NCBI GenBank assembly: GCA_964428905.1
Contig: CAYSAA010000001.1
Span: forward strand, 1-26,335
Reading direction: 5' to 3'
Source of the DNA: CAYSAA01 sp964428905
GTDB lineage: Bacteria > Atribacterota > Phoenicimicrobiia > Phoenicimicrobiales > Stramentimicrobiaceae
Length of the DNA: 26,335 nucleotides
A program made the position numbers and the translations under genes. Within the stretch, counting starts at the first letter, position 1. Every line of letters begins with the position of its first letter. Of the stretch, positions 13,528 to 21,411 are shown in pieces. The notes beneath the pieces are model-generated. The model made no database searches. It was not told where the DNA came from and saw nothing but the letters and a program-made list of their open reading frames with translations.

Positions 13528-14289
13528 TTGATAAAACAGATGAACAAAAAACCGAAAAGGGGTAAAATTTATATTGGAACCTCAGGCTGGCACTACGAAG
13601 CCTGGCAAGGTCAATTTTATCCGGATAAGCTACCCAAAGAAAAAATGTTGGGGTATTATAAAAACTATTTCAAAACAGTAGAGATTAACAATACCTTTTA
13701 CGGTTCGCCGAGTCATGAAACGTTTCAGGAATGGTATAAAATTGTCCCGGAAAAGTTTGTTTTCTCTGTGAAAGCCAACCGGTATATTACGCATATGAAA
13801 AAGCTGAAAGATGCAGATGAAACGGTACCCCGGTTGATTGAGAATGTGAAAGTTTTAAACGATAAATTGGGTCCGCTTCTTTTTCAGCTCCCCCAGCACT
13901 GGCACTGTAACTTGGAGCGCTTGAGAGAATTTGTCAAAATATTGCCGAAAGGATATCAATATACCCTGGAATTCCGTGACCCCGATTGGTTCAATGAAGA
14001 GGTTTATCAAATATTAACCGATCATAAGATTGCTTTGTGCATCTATGATTTTGATTCGCGGAGTTCACCCAGGAAGGTCACGGCTGATTTTATCTATATC
14101 CGGCTGCACGGACCGGGGAAACCGTACCAGGATCCTTATTCCAAAGAAGCCCTGCAGGGCTGGGCAGAGGCTATCAGTGCCTGGTCTGGTCAGGGCATAA
14201 AGGTATATTGTTATTTTGATAATGATAACCATGCTTATGCTGCAAAAAACAGTAGAGAACTAATCGAGATGCTGAACCGGATTCAATAG
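13528..14289 (+). CDS. DUF72 (YecE-like) family protein
   Basis: A 253-residue TIM-barrel-like protein of the DUF72/YecE family, function unproven. Family landmarks: IYIGTSGWHYEAWQGQFYP near the start, then VEINNTFYGSPS, FVFSVKANRYITHMKKLKD, LGPLLFQLPQHW, YTLEFRDPDWF, YIRLHGPGKPY, and YCYFDNDNHAYAAKNSREL at the end. The length is usual. The start is uncertain between TTG 13528 (AAAAGG upstream at 13514-13519) and ATG 13540; the difference is four residues and does not touch the domain. It stands 46 bases after the LolA-like gene and may be read through from it, but nothing links their functions. Confidence 0.85.
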   Translation: MIKQMNKKPKRGKIYIGTSGWHYEAWQGQFYPDKLPKEKMLGYYKNYFKTVEINNTFYGSPSHETFQEWYKIVPEKFVFSVKANRYITHMKKLKDADETVPRLIENVKVLNDKLGPLLFQLPQHWHCNLERLREFVKILPKGYQYTLEFRDPDWFNEEVYQILTDHKIALCIYDFDSRSSPRKVTADFIYIRLHGPGKPYQDPYSKEALQGWAEAISAWSGQGIKVYCYFDNDNHAYAAKNSRELIEMLNRIQ

Positions 14290-14436
14290 TATAATGAAAA
14301 AACAGGCAGCATTCAGATGTATCCTGCAAAGACTGCCTCGGAATAAGAAGGCCGCGAATGTTTACCAGGAAGAGAAGAGGCAAAGGGCTGATGTATAATT
14401 ATTGATTATTATGAGAATATCCCTGGCATAAGCGAG

Positions 14437-14470
14437 CCTTTCGTATGACTGGATCATACGGGAGGTTTTT
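14437..14470 (+). terminator. Rho-independent terminator
   Basis: A 12-bp stem (14437-14448 with 14454-14465, two G-T pairs) around the loop CTGGA is followed at once by TTTTT (14466-14470) and more T-rich DNA. This is the clearest intrinsic terminator in the window. It lies 148 bases after the DUF72 stop and 118 before the CsgG-like gene, so it may end the ABC-DUF72 transcript, or end a short untranslated RNA, or act as an attenuator in the leader of the next gene. Confidence 0.75.
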
Positions 14471-14587
14471 ATTTATTCCATAAAACGCTCCACCTTCCAG
14501 ATCGGTAATGAGAATGTTTTTTCCAATTACTGGTTTATTGAAATCGATTTTATGATAAAATAAAAAAGATAAAAGGGGGTGTCAAAA

Positions 14588-15550
14588 ATGTTAAAAAAAT
14601 GTTCTATTTTCACCATTCTTGTGATGGTACTGGTAATGGCATGCAGTATGTTCGTTTTTTCTGCTCAGTTGCCCCGGGTTGCCGTCCTCGGTGTTGATTC
14701 GACTGCACCCGGATATACCTGGCGAATTGATTCGGGTTTATCCTATAATGCGACTGAAGTGATGGTGAATGTGTTGGTCAATGACGGTCGTTTTGCGGTT
14801 TATGAAAGAAGCCGTCTGGATGACATCATTGCAGAAATTGAATTTCAGAATTATTCCGGATTGGTTGATCCCAACACGGCAGTACGAATTGGCCAGTTAG
14901 CGGGGGTAGATATTGTCATATCGGGGAGAGTCAGCAATGTGCAGTTTTCCCGAGGAGGGAGTGTCACTCTTGGTGCCATTAAATTAAAGAAATCATCAAC
15001 CAAGATATCCATGACAGTCCGTGCGATTGAAGTAGCAACCGGTCGCATCCTGTTTTCTATCATGGAGGATGAGAGTGCGTCCCGAACCGGAATTGCAGCG
15101 CATTTACGCATTCCTATTCCAGGGAGTATCGGTTTTTCCCGTGAGGAAGCAGAAAATATCCTGGATGTCATTGCCGAAATATGTGAAAAGGTGGTAGAGG
15201 AATTCGGTGATACGATGGCTTTAGAAGTCCGTTCCCTGGATATTTCCCGGAGAGAAAGTTTGGAAGGTTATGTGGTTGAAGTTATGTCTACCTCAGGAGG
15301 AGAACTGATTCGTATCTATACCAATCTGGGTGAGGATACCGGAATTCAAGTGGGGGATAAAATTGAAATCTATCAAGAAGGAAATGTAATTGTTGATCCA
15401 ATAACTAATGAAGTTTTAGACCGTGAACTTGAGTTGATTGCTATTGCACGTATCACTAGTGTTAGAGAAAAACTTTCTATTGCCCTGGTAGAACAAAGAT
15501 ATGGGACTGGAGAAATTTTCAAAACTGATATTGTTCGCTTGATACCATAG
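14588..15550 (+). CDS. CsgG/FlgT-like secreted protein
   Basis: A 320-residue exported protein. A hydrophobic leader (residues 6-25) ends either in a type I site (FSA-Q27) or at a possible lipobox (VMAC, Cys19). The CsgG-like domain covers about 28-205: PRVAVLGVDSTAPG, then LVNDGRFAVYERSRLDDIIAE, then IGQLAGVDIVISGRVSNVQF and MTVRAIEVATGRILFS. That is the usual order in CsgG and related outer-membrane factors. The C-terminal 90 residues (GEDTGIQVGDKIEIYQEG to IARITSVREKLSIALV) resemble the beta-barrel C-domain of FlgT-like proteins. ATG 14588 is chosen over GTG 14579 because AAAGGGGG lies at 14571-14578, overlapping the GTG region. No curli or flagellar genes are near; role unknown, likely envelope assembly. 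Confidence 0.75.
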   Translation: MLKKCSIFTILVMVLVMACSMFVFSAQLPRVAVLGVDSTAPGYTWRIDSGLSYNATEVMVNVLVNDGRFAVYERSRLDDIIAEIEFQNYSGLVDPNTAVRIGQLAGVDIVISGRVSNVQFSRGGSVTLGAIKLKKSSTKISMTVRAIEVATGRILFSIMEDESASRTGIAAHLRIPIPGSIGFSREEAENILDVIAEICEKVVEEFGDTMALEVRSLDISRRESLEGYVVEVMSTSGGELIRIYTNLGEDTGIQVGDKIEIYQEGNVIVDPITNEVLDRELELIAIARITSVREKLSIALVEQRYGTGEIFKTDIVRLIP

Positions 15551-15591
15551 GAATATAGGGTTTATGAAATGTGAAATGAGGTGATGATTGC

Positions 15592-16959
15592 ATGATTCAA
15601 GAAGACAGGATTGCCTATCTCAATGAAAAAGATGAGCAAAAGGGAAAATATGTCATATACTGGATGCAGGCTTCTCAACGTGTCCAATACAATCAGGCAT
15701 TAGAGACAGCCATTAGAATAGCCAATAAGCGATCAATGCCGGTTGTGGTCTATTTTGAAATAACAGATCATTTCCCGGATGCCAACCTTCGTCATTACTA
15801 CTTTATGCTGGAAGGATTACAGGAGGTGGTGCAGAATTTAAATCAAATAGGAATTCAAATGGTTATTCATTACCGGCCAGCCGGACAATATCCTGATTTA
15901 ATGGAACTGGCTAGGAATGCGGTCATGGTGGTTACCGATTGCGGATATTTGCGTTTTCAAATTGATTGGCGAGAAAAATATGCCCGGGAGTTACCCTGTC
16001 TTTTGATACAGATAGAAAGTGATGTTATTGTGCCGGTGGAAAGCGCTTCCTCCAAAGAAGAATTTACTGCAGGAACCTTTCGGCCAAAGCTTAATCGTCT
16101 ATTGATGGATTATCTGCATCCGATAGATAATACAAAGCCGTATTATTCTTCACTTGATTTCAGCATAAGATCGTTTCCTATAGATAATTTAAAAGAAAGC
16201 ATCAACCTTTTATCAATTGATACTGCTGTTCCCCCTTCCACAGTTTACCATGGCGGTATTAGTCGTGCAGAGGAATTGTTAAATGAGTTTATAAGTACAA
16301 AGATATATCGTTTTGAATCTTCGCGAAATGACCCGTCCCGGGATTTTCTTTCTCATATGAGTCCCTATCTGCATTTTGGACAGATATCTTCGCTTTATAT
16401 AGCCCTGAAATTAAAGGCCAGCGCACCCGCGGAGGCTTATCGGGTCTATATAGAGGAATTAATTGTGCGGCGTGAACTGGCAATTAATTATATTTATTAC
16501 AATTCGAATTATGATAAATTTAACGGCTTACCAAGATGGGCAAAGAGTACATTGGAAAAACATCAGAATGATACCAGAAAAGTTATTTATTCTCTCGCAG
16601 AATTGGAGCATGCACTGACTCATGATCCTTACTGGAATGCGGCACAACAGGAGATGGTGATTACCGGGAAAATGCACGGCTATATGCGCATGTACTGGGG
16701 AAAAAAGATACTGGAGTGGAGTCCAACACCTCAGGAGGCATTTCAGCGCTGTATTTATCTGAATAATAAGTATGAGCTGGATGGACGGGATCCAAATGGT
16801 TATACCGGTATTGCCTGGTGTTTTGGAAAGCATGACCGAGCCTGGAAAGAACGCCCCATTTTTGGAAAGGTTCGCTATATGAACGACAATGGGTTAAAAA
16901 AGAAATATGATATGGAAAAATATATTAAAAAGGTGAAGCAACTGAAAGAAAAGACCTAA
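15592..16959 (+). CDS. phr: Class II CPD photolyase
   Basis: A 455-residue deoxyribodipyrimidine photolyase, an FAD enzyme that splits cyclobutane pyrimidine dimers with blue light. The N-terminal antenna domain begins with KYVIYWMQASQRVQYNQALE; the C-terminal FAD-binding domain holds MSPYLHFGQISSLYIAL, YIEELIVRRELAINYIYYN and the class II fingerprint WGKKILEWSPTPQEAF, DGRDPNGYTGIAWCFGKHDR, AWKERPIFGKVRYM. These motifs are those of class II enzymes rather than class I. GAGGTGAT (15578-15585) precedes the ATG. Monocistronic or following the CsgG-like gene by 41 bases. It implies at least occasional exposure to sunlight. Confidence 0.92.
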   Translation: MIQEDRIAYLNEKDEQKGKYVIYWMQASQRVQYNQALETAIRIANKRSMPVVVYFEITDHFPDANLRHYYFMLEGLQEVVQNLNQIGIQMVIHYRPAGQYPDLMELARNAVMVVTDCGYLRFQIDWREKYARELPCLLIQIESDVIVPVESASSKEEFTAGTFRPKLNRLLMDYLHPIDNTKPYYSSLDFSIRSFPIDNLKESINLLSIDTAVPPSTVYHGGISRAEELLNEFISTKIYRFESSRNDPSRDFLSHMSPYLHFGQISSLYIALKLKASAPAEAYRVYIEELIVRRELAINYIYYNSNYDKFNGLPRWAKSTLEKHQNDTRKVIYSLAELEHALTHDPYWNAAQQEMVITGKMHGYMRMYWGKKILEWSPTPQEAFQRCIYLNNKYELDGRDPNGYTGIAWCFGKHDRAWKERPIFGKVRYMNDNGLKKKYDMEKYIKKVKQLKEKT

Positions 16960-17046
16960 TCTGGCAGCTCATTGGTATCGACAGGGACATCATTGAGAAT
17001 GTAAAATTTATACTGATGACTGCTATAAAGAGAGCGGAGAATAGGA

Positions 17047-18837
17047 ATGGTTTCTCAGCATTTTGCAGTCATAATGATTTTAACCATAACAGTTATCCTG
17101 TTTGTCCTGGATATCTTGCGTATCGACCTGGTAGCCATCCTGTGTATGTTAGCCTTGGGATGGTCCGGAATTTTAGAGCCCCTGGAAGCCATATCTGGAT
17201 TTTCCAGCAATGCCGTTATTGCTATGATAGCAGTGATGGTTATGGGGTACGGTATCTCCCGAACGGGTATGATGGAACAATTCTCGGGATGGATTTTAGG
17301 AATCGCCTCTGGAAGTAAGCGTAAATTAATTTTATTAGTTTCCCTATCGGTGGGATTGATGTCTGCCTTTATTCAGAATATCGGTGCTGCTGCTCTTTTT
17401 CTGCCTGTAATCATGGCCATAGCTAAAAAAGAAGGCTACCATCCTTCAGAACTGATTATGCCCATGGGTTTTGCAGCAATTTTAGGAGGAACCTTGACCA
17501 TGGTAGCTTCAGGACCGCTGATTATCTTAAATGATTTGTTGAGAAGTGCGGGTCTGAGACCGTTTAATTTATTCAGTGTAACACCTATTGGTCTCTTATT
17601 GCTGTCGGTTGGTATTGTCTATTTTTTCTTTTTAGGATCATATGTCTTGCCCAAAAAGAAAAGAGAAAAGCCCGGGGCTGAACAGCAATTATTAATCGAT
17701 TCCTGGCACTTGCCCAACCAGGTTTATCATTATTCTGTAGCGGAAAAAAGTCCTTTAATTGGGATGACGCTGGAAATTGCCGGTGTTTGGGACCAATATC
17801 AGCTACATATTTTAGCTTTGTCTGGGGAGAAAGGGATTGATTATGCACCTTGGAGAGAGACATACTTCAAGGAAGGACATAGATTAGCCTTGCTGGGGAA
17901 GGAAGAAAATGTGAAGCTTTTCGCTAAAGCGTATGGTTTGCAACTGATAGAAAAGTCAAATATCTTTCAGAATTTTGAGAATCCAGGGGAAGCCGGTTTT
18001 GCAGAGACGATTATTCCTCCCAGGTCTGATTTTATGGGAAAAAGTGTTCGGCAGTTGGCTATCAGGAAAAATTTTCACATTGAACCCATCATTGTTTTTA
18101 GCCAGGGGAAGGCAGTAAGGGGAGATTTTTCTGATAAAGAGCTGATGGCCGGAGATATTTTAATATTTCATGGCCTGTGGGACAATATCAACCGGTTAAA
18201 AGAATCCGGAAATGTGATTGTACTGACTTCTATTCAAGGCGCAAGGGGAAGAAAAGATAAATCATGGTTAGCCTTAACTTGCTTTGCCGGAGGAATTGGA
18301 TTAGCTATTGCCGGTTATCCGCTTTCGATTTCCCTTTTTTCCGGAGCGGTTGCCATGGTATTAACCGGTGTGTTAAGCATAGAAGATTTTTATACTGCCA
18401 TAGACTGGAAAGTTGTATTTTTAATAGCCGGGTTAATCCCGCTGGGAGTTGCCATGCAGAAGACCGGGACGGCAGCTCTTCTGGCAGAAAAGATTATCCT
18501 GGTAGTGCAGGGAAGACATCCCCTTTTTATTTTGTTTTCCGTTGCCGTCATTTCTACCATATTTTCACTGTTTATGTCCAATGTAGCCTCTACGGTAGTT
18601 TTAGGCCCTGTTATCATTAATCTGGCTGCATTAGTGCAGATGGATGCCAGGCCCCTGGTGCTTCTGGTGGCTGTCTGTGCTGCCAATTCTTTCATATTAC
18701 CGACACATCAGGTAAATGCCATGCTGATAACAGCGGGAAGTTATGAGAATTCGGATTATCTAAAAGCAGGTGGAATTATGACCCTGCTATTTTTAGTTGT
18801 AGTGACTGTTATTTTTTATCTGATTTATTTTTATTAA
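17047..18837 (+). CDS. SLC13-type (ArsB/NhaD superfamily) transporter with two RCK_C domains
   Basis: A 596-residue inner-membrane transporter. Layout: about six membrane segments (1-205), a cytoplasmic insert with two RCK_C (TrkA-C) domains (about 225-300 and 310-395; PRSDFMGKSVRQLAIRKNFH marks the second), and about six more segments (400-596). Two matching hairpin motifs, SAFIQNIGAAALFLPV and SLFMSNVASTVVLGPV, correspond to the substrate-binding re-entrant loops of the family. Members move sulfate, dicarboxylates, or other anions, usually with sodium. Sulfur genes follow 29 bases downstream, so an inorganic sulfur anion is the best guess here (inference). The ATG is preceded by CGGAGAATAGG. 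Confidence 0.85.
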   Translation: MVSQHFAVIMILTITVILFVLDILRIDLVAILCMLALGWSGILEPLEAISGFSSNAVIAMIAVMVMGYGISRTGMMEQFSGWILGIASGSKRKLILLVSLSVGLMSAFIQNIGAAALFLPVIMAIAKKEGYHPSELIMPMGFAAILGGTLTMVASGPLIILNDLLRSAGLRPFNLFSVTPIGLLLLSVGIVYFFFLGSYVLPKKKREKPGAEQQLLIDSWHLPNQVYHYSVAEKSPLIGMTLEIAGVWDQYQLHILALSGEKGIDYAPWRETYFKEGHRLALLGKEENVKLFAKAYGLQLIEKSNIFQNFENPGEAGFAETIIPPRSDFMGKSVRQLAIRKNFHIEPIIVFSQGKAVRGDFSDKELMAGDILIFHGLWDNINRLKESGNVIVLTSIQGARGRKDKSWLALTCFAGGIGLAIAGYPLSISLFSGAVAMVLTGVLSIEDFYTAIDWKVVFLIAGLIPLGVAMQKTGTAALLAEKIILVVQGRHPLFILFSVAVISTIFSLFMSNVASTVVLGPVIINLAALVQMDARPLVLLVAVCAANSFILPTHQVNAMLITAGSYENSDYLKAGGIMTLLFLVVVTVIFYLIYFY

Positions 18838-18866
18838 ATTTTAATTCGAAATTAAAGGAGGATTTT

Positions 18867-20282
18867 ATGTACGTTGAACAGTTTTATGTACCAAAAATTG
18901 CCCATAGCTCTTACCTTTTAGCAGGACAGGAAAATTGTGCCATTGTTGACCCCAGTCGTGATGTGGACATATATATTGCAGCTGCTAAAAATATGGGGTT
19001 CAAAATTACCCATATTCTGGAGACCCATCTTCATGCTGATTTCATTTCCGGCCATATGGATTTAGCGGAAAAGACCGGAGCCAGGATTTTTGCTCCTGCT
19101 TCAGCTGATTGTCAGTTTGAACATCAGGCCTTACATGAGGGAGATGAGTTTAAAATTGATAATGTAAAAATCCGTGTATTGGAAACACCGGGACATACAC
19201 CAGAACATATTGCTTATGTAGTTACAGATGAATCCAGGGGAAAGGAACCGGTTGTTCTTTTTAGTGGTGATACCTTGTTTGTGGGAGATGTGGGCAGACC
19301 GGATTTATTCCCGGGAAGAGCAGAAGAACTGGCTTCCAAGCTCTTTAATAGTCTGAAGAAATTTAAAGAACTGCCTGATTTCTGTGAGGTACTTCCGGCA
19401 CATGGGGCGGGTTCTCTTTGCGGCAGAGCGATGGGTGCCAAGAGAAGAAGTACAATTGGGTATGAAAAGAGATACAATGAGCCATTACAGATTGAATCAG
19501 AGAGGGAATTTATTACTTCTCTGACCAATGAGATGCCCCCGGCCCCGGATCATTTTAGCCGTTGCAGCGAGATTAACCGTAAGGGGCCTCAATTAGTTCG
19601 AAAGATGCCGGCAATAAAACCATTGTCACCTCTGGAATTGGGTAAATTGGCTGAATCTGAAGATTATATCGTGCTGGATTGTCGTAGCTATGACGCATTT
19701 GCAGGGCAGCATATCATTCATGCTTATGGAATTGATTTTGATGGTAATTTTCCCACTTTTTCCGGCTGGGTGATACCGCCCGAGAAGAAAATATTACTGG
19801 CCAAACCGGATCGTGTTTCTGCCGAAGAAGTAGCAGTATGGCTGCGCAGAGTTGGCCTTGATAATACAGTTGCTTATTTAGAAGGTGGAATGTTTGAATG
19901 GGCTAAAAATGGCTTACCCAGCCGACATGTTTTACAGGTTTCTGCCCCTGAACTGGAAGCTTTACAGAAAAATGATAAGATTCAGATTCTGGATGTTCGG
20001 GCAAACTCAGAATTTGAGGAACAGCACATAGAAGGGGCTATGAATATACCGGCGCCTGATCTGAGGGAACAATATAAGGAACTGGATAAGGAAAAGCAAT
20101 ATTATGTCATTTGCAGTACCGGTCATCGTTCAACTCTGGCCATTTCGTTGTTACTGCAGAGAGGGTTTGAAAAACTAGTTAATGTGGCCGGTGGCATGAC
20201 CGGAATGGGAGAATTTGGTGAGAACCGGGAGATGATTCATCAATGGGGAAGTTTTCCCTATCGGTGGAAAATTCATAGGTAG
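18867..20282 (+). CDS. Metallo-beta-lactamase/rhodanese fusion (persulfide dioxygenase-like)
   Basis: A 471-residue cytoplasmic protein. The N-terminal MBL domain (1-240) resembles ETHE1/CstB-type persulfide dioxygenases: ETHLHADFISGH (His54, His56), TPGHTPEH (His110), SGDTLFVGDVGRPDL (Asp135), LPAHGAGSLCGRAMGA. His54, His110 and Asp135 would be the iron ligands. Two rhodanese domains follow: the first (about 265-355) lacks the active-site Cys; the second (about 365-460) has it, Cys416 in YVICSTGHRS. The family oxidises low-molecular-weight persulfides to sulfite or thiosulfate and moves sulfane sulfur. AAAGGAGGA precedes the ATG. It lies in an operon with two YeeE/YedE sulfur-transport halves and perhaps the SLC13 gene. 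Confidence 0.88.
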   Translation: MYVEQFYVPKIAHSSYLLAGQENCAIVDPSRDVDIYIAAAKNMGFKITHILETHLHADFISGHMDLAEKTGARIFAPASADCQFEHQALHEGDEFKIDNVKIRVLETPGHTPEHIAYVVTDESRGKEPVVLFSGDTLFVGDVGRPDLFPGRAEELASKLFNSLKKFKELPDFCEVLPAHGAGSLCGRAMGAKRRSTIGYEKRYNEPLQIESEREFITSLTNEMPPAPDHFSRCSEINRKGPQLVRKMPAIKPLSPLELGKLAESEDYIVLDCRSYDAFAGQHIIHAYGIDFDGNFPTFSGWVIPPEKKILLAKPDRVSAEEVAVWLRRVGLDNTVAYLEGGMFEWAKNGLPSRHVLQVSAPELEALQKNDKIQILDVRANSEFEEQHIEGAMNIPAPDLREQYKELDKEKQYYVICSTGHRSTLAISLLLQRGFEKLVNVAGGMTGMGEFGENREMIHQWGSFPYRWKIHR

Positions 20283-20329
20283 TGATAATAAATTTTAGAG
20301 TAAATAATAACCAAAAGGAGAAATATTAA

Positions 20330-20851
20330 ATGGAATTTTTAGCCTTGAAAGTTTGGTCACCTTATCTGGTGGGAGCGGGAATCGGCATTCTGAGCTGGTT
20401 TACTTTTTTACTTTCCAATAAACCTATCGGTTGCTCCACTGCATTTGCCAGAACCAGTGGAATGATTGAACAGGCTTTAACCGGTAAGTCAGTGGATAGT
20501 CAGCCTTATTACCAGAAATTTCCTGCTAAAATTGATTGGGAATGGATGTTTGTATTGGGAATTGTGATTGGTTCTTTGGTTTCAGCACTAATTTCCGGAG
20601 AATTTCGCTTGAGATTAATTCCCTCATTATGGATGGCTCGATTTGGTTTGGATTTTCTTCCACGTTTTATAACGGCTCTGGCAGGAGGTATTGTTCTGGG
20701 AATTGGAGCAAGATGGGCTGGTGGTTGCACCAGTGGTCATGGCATCAGCGGGACTTTGCAATTGGCAGTGAGCAGTTGGATAGCAGCGATACTATTTTTT
20801 ACCAGTGGCATATTAACTGCCCAGTTCATTTACTATGGTTTGGGAGGTTAG
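20330..20851 (+). CDS. YeeE/YedE (TsuA-like) sulfur transporter, half-size protein 1
   Basis: A 173-residue membrane protein with about four to five segments. Signature stretches of the YeeE/YedE family are present: KPIGCSTAFARTSG near residue 32 and GARWAGGCTSGHGISGTLQLAVSSW near residue 125. In TsuA, conserved cysteines in GC(S/T) motifs relay thiosulfate or sulfur through the pore; Cys in GCSTAF and GGCTSGH are the matching residues here. TsuA proteins are about twice this length, so this is the half-size form that works as a pair with the gene at 20854, from which it is separated by 2 bases. AAAAGGAG at 20313-20320. Confidence 0.87.
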   Translation: MEFLALKVWSPYLVGAGIGILSWFTFLLSNKPIGCSTAFARTSGMIEQALTGKSVDSQPYYQKFPAKIDWEWMFVLGIVIGSLVSALISGEFRLRLIPSLWMARFGLDFLPRFITALAGGIVLGIGARWAGGCTSGHGISGTLQLAVSSWIAAILFFTSGILTAQFIYYGLGG

Positions 20852-20853
20852 GC

Positions 20854-21408
20854 ATGTTAAAGAAATTGCATTCTCAAAATAAAATTCAGCTTATTTTTGG
20901 TTTAGTAATGGGTATTATATTTGGTTTTCTCCTACAAAAAGGTGGTGCAGCCAAGTATGATGTTATTCTAGGGCAGTTACTGTTAAAAGATTTTACTGTT
21001 ATTAAAATCATGCTCTCAGCCGTGGTGGTTGGTATGATAGGTATCTATATTATGAAAGAAATGGGGTTAGTGCAGCTTCATCCCAAACCCGGCTCAATCG
21101 GTATGACAGTTATTGGTGGTTTGATCTTTGGGATAGGATTTGCATTATTGGGCTATTGTCCGGGAACTATATCAGCTGCTATCGGCCAGGGTAATCTGGA
21201 TGCATTACTGGGAGGATTTATCGGAATTTTGATTGGTTCGGGTATATTTGCCCATCTTTATCCTGGTTTGGAGGGGATTTTAAAGAAGGGCTGGTTTGGT
21301 GAGATTACCCTTCCCGAATATTTGAAGGTGAATCCCTGGGTGGTCATTATACCCCTTTGTTTGTTGATTATTTTGTTCTTTTATGTGCTGGAATCCTTAG
21401 GCCTTTAA
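20854..21408 (+). CDS. YeeE/YedE (TsuA-like) sulfur transporter, half-size protein 2
   Basis: A 184-residue membrane protein with about five segments. It holds the second family motif, FGIGFALLGYCPGTISAAIGQGNLDALLGGFIG (about 94-126), with the conserved Cys in GYCPGT. The start at 20854 is set by GGAGG (20843-20847) inside the end of half 1; a longer frame reaching 20536 only translates half 1 out of frame. Together with half 1 it should make one sulfur-compound channel, probably for thiosulfate, feeding the MBL-rhodanese enzyme encoded upstream. The operon ends 3 bases before the left hairpin of the transposase element. Confidence 0.87.
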   Translation: MLKKLHSQNKIQLIFGLVMGIIFGFLLQKGGAAKYDVILGQLLLKDFTVIKIMLSAVVVGMIGIYIMKEMGLVQLHPKPGSIGMTVIGGLIFGIGFALLGYCPGTISAAIGQGNLDALLGGFIGILIGSGIFAHLYPGLEGILKKGWFGEITLPEYLKVNPWVVIIPLCLLIILFFYVLESLGL

Positions 21409-21411
21409 AGT

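Noticed and set aside
20536..20853. Upstream extension of the second YeeE/YedE protein to 290 residues
   Set aside because: It overlaps the first half gene in another frame and gives non-membrane, Trp-rich text; GGAGG supports the start at 20854.
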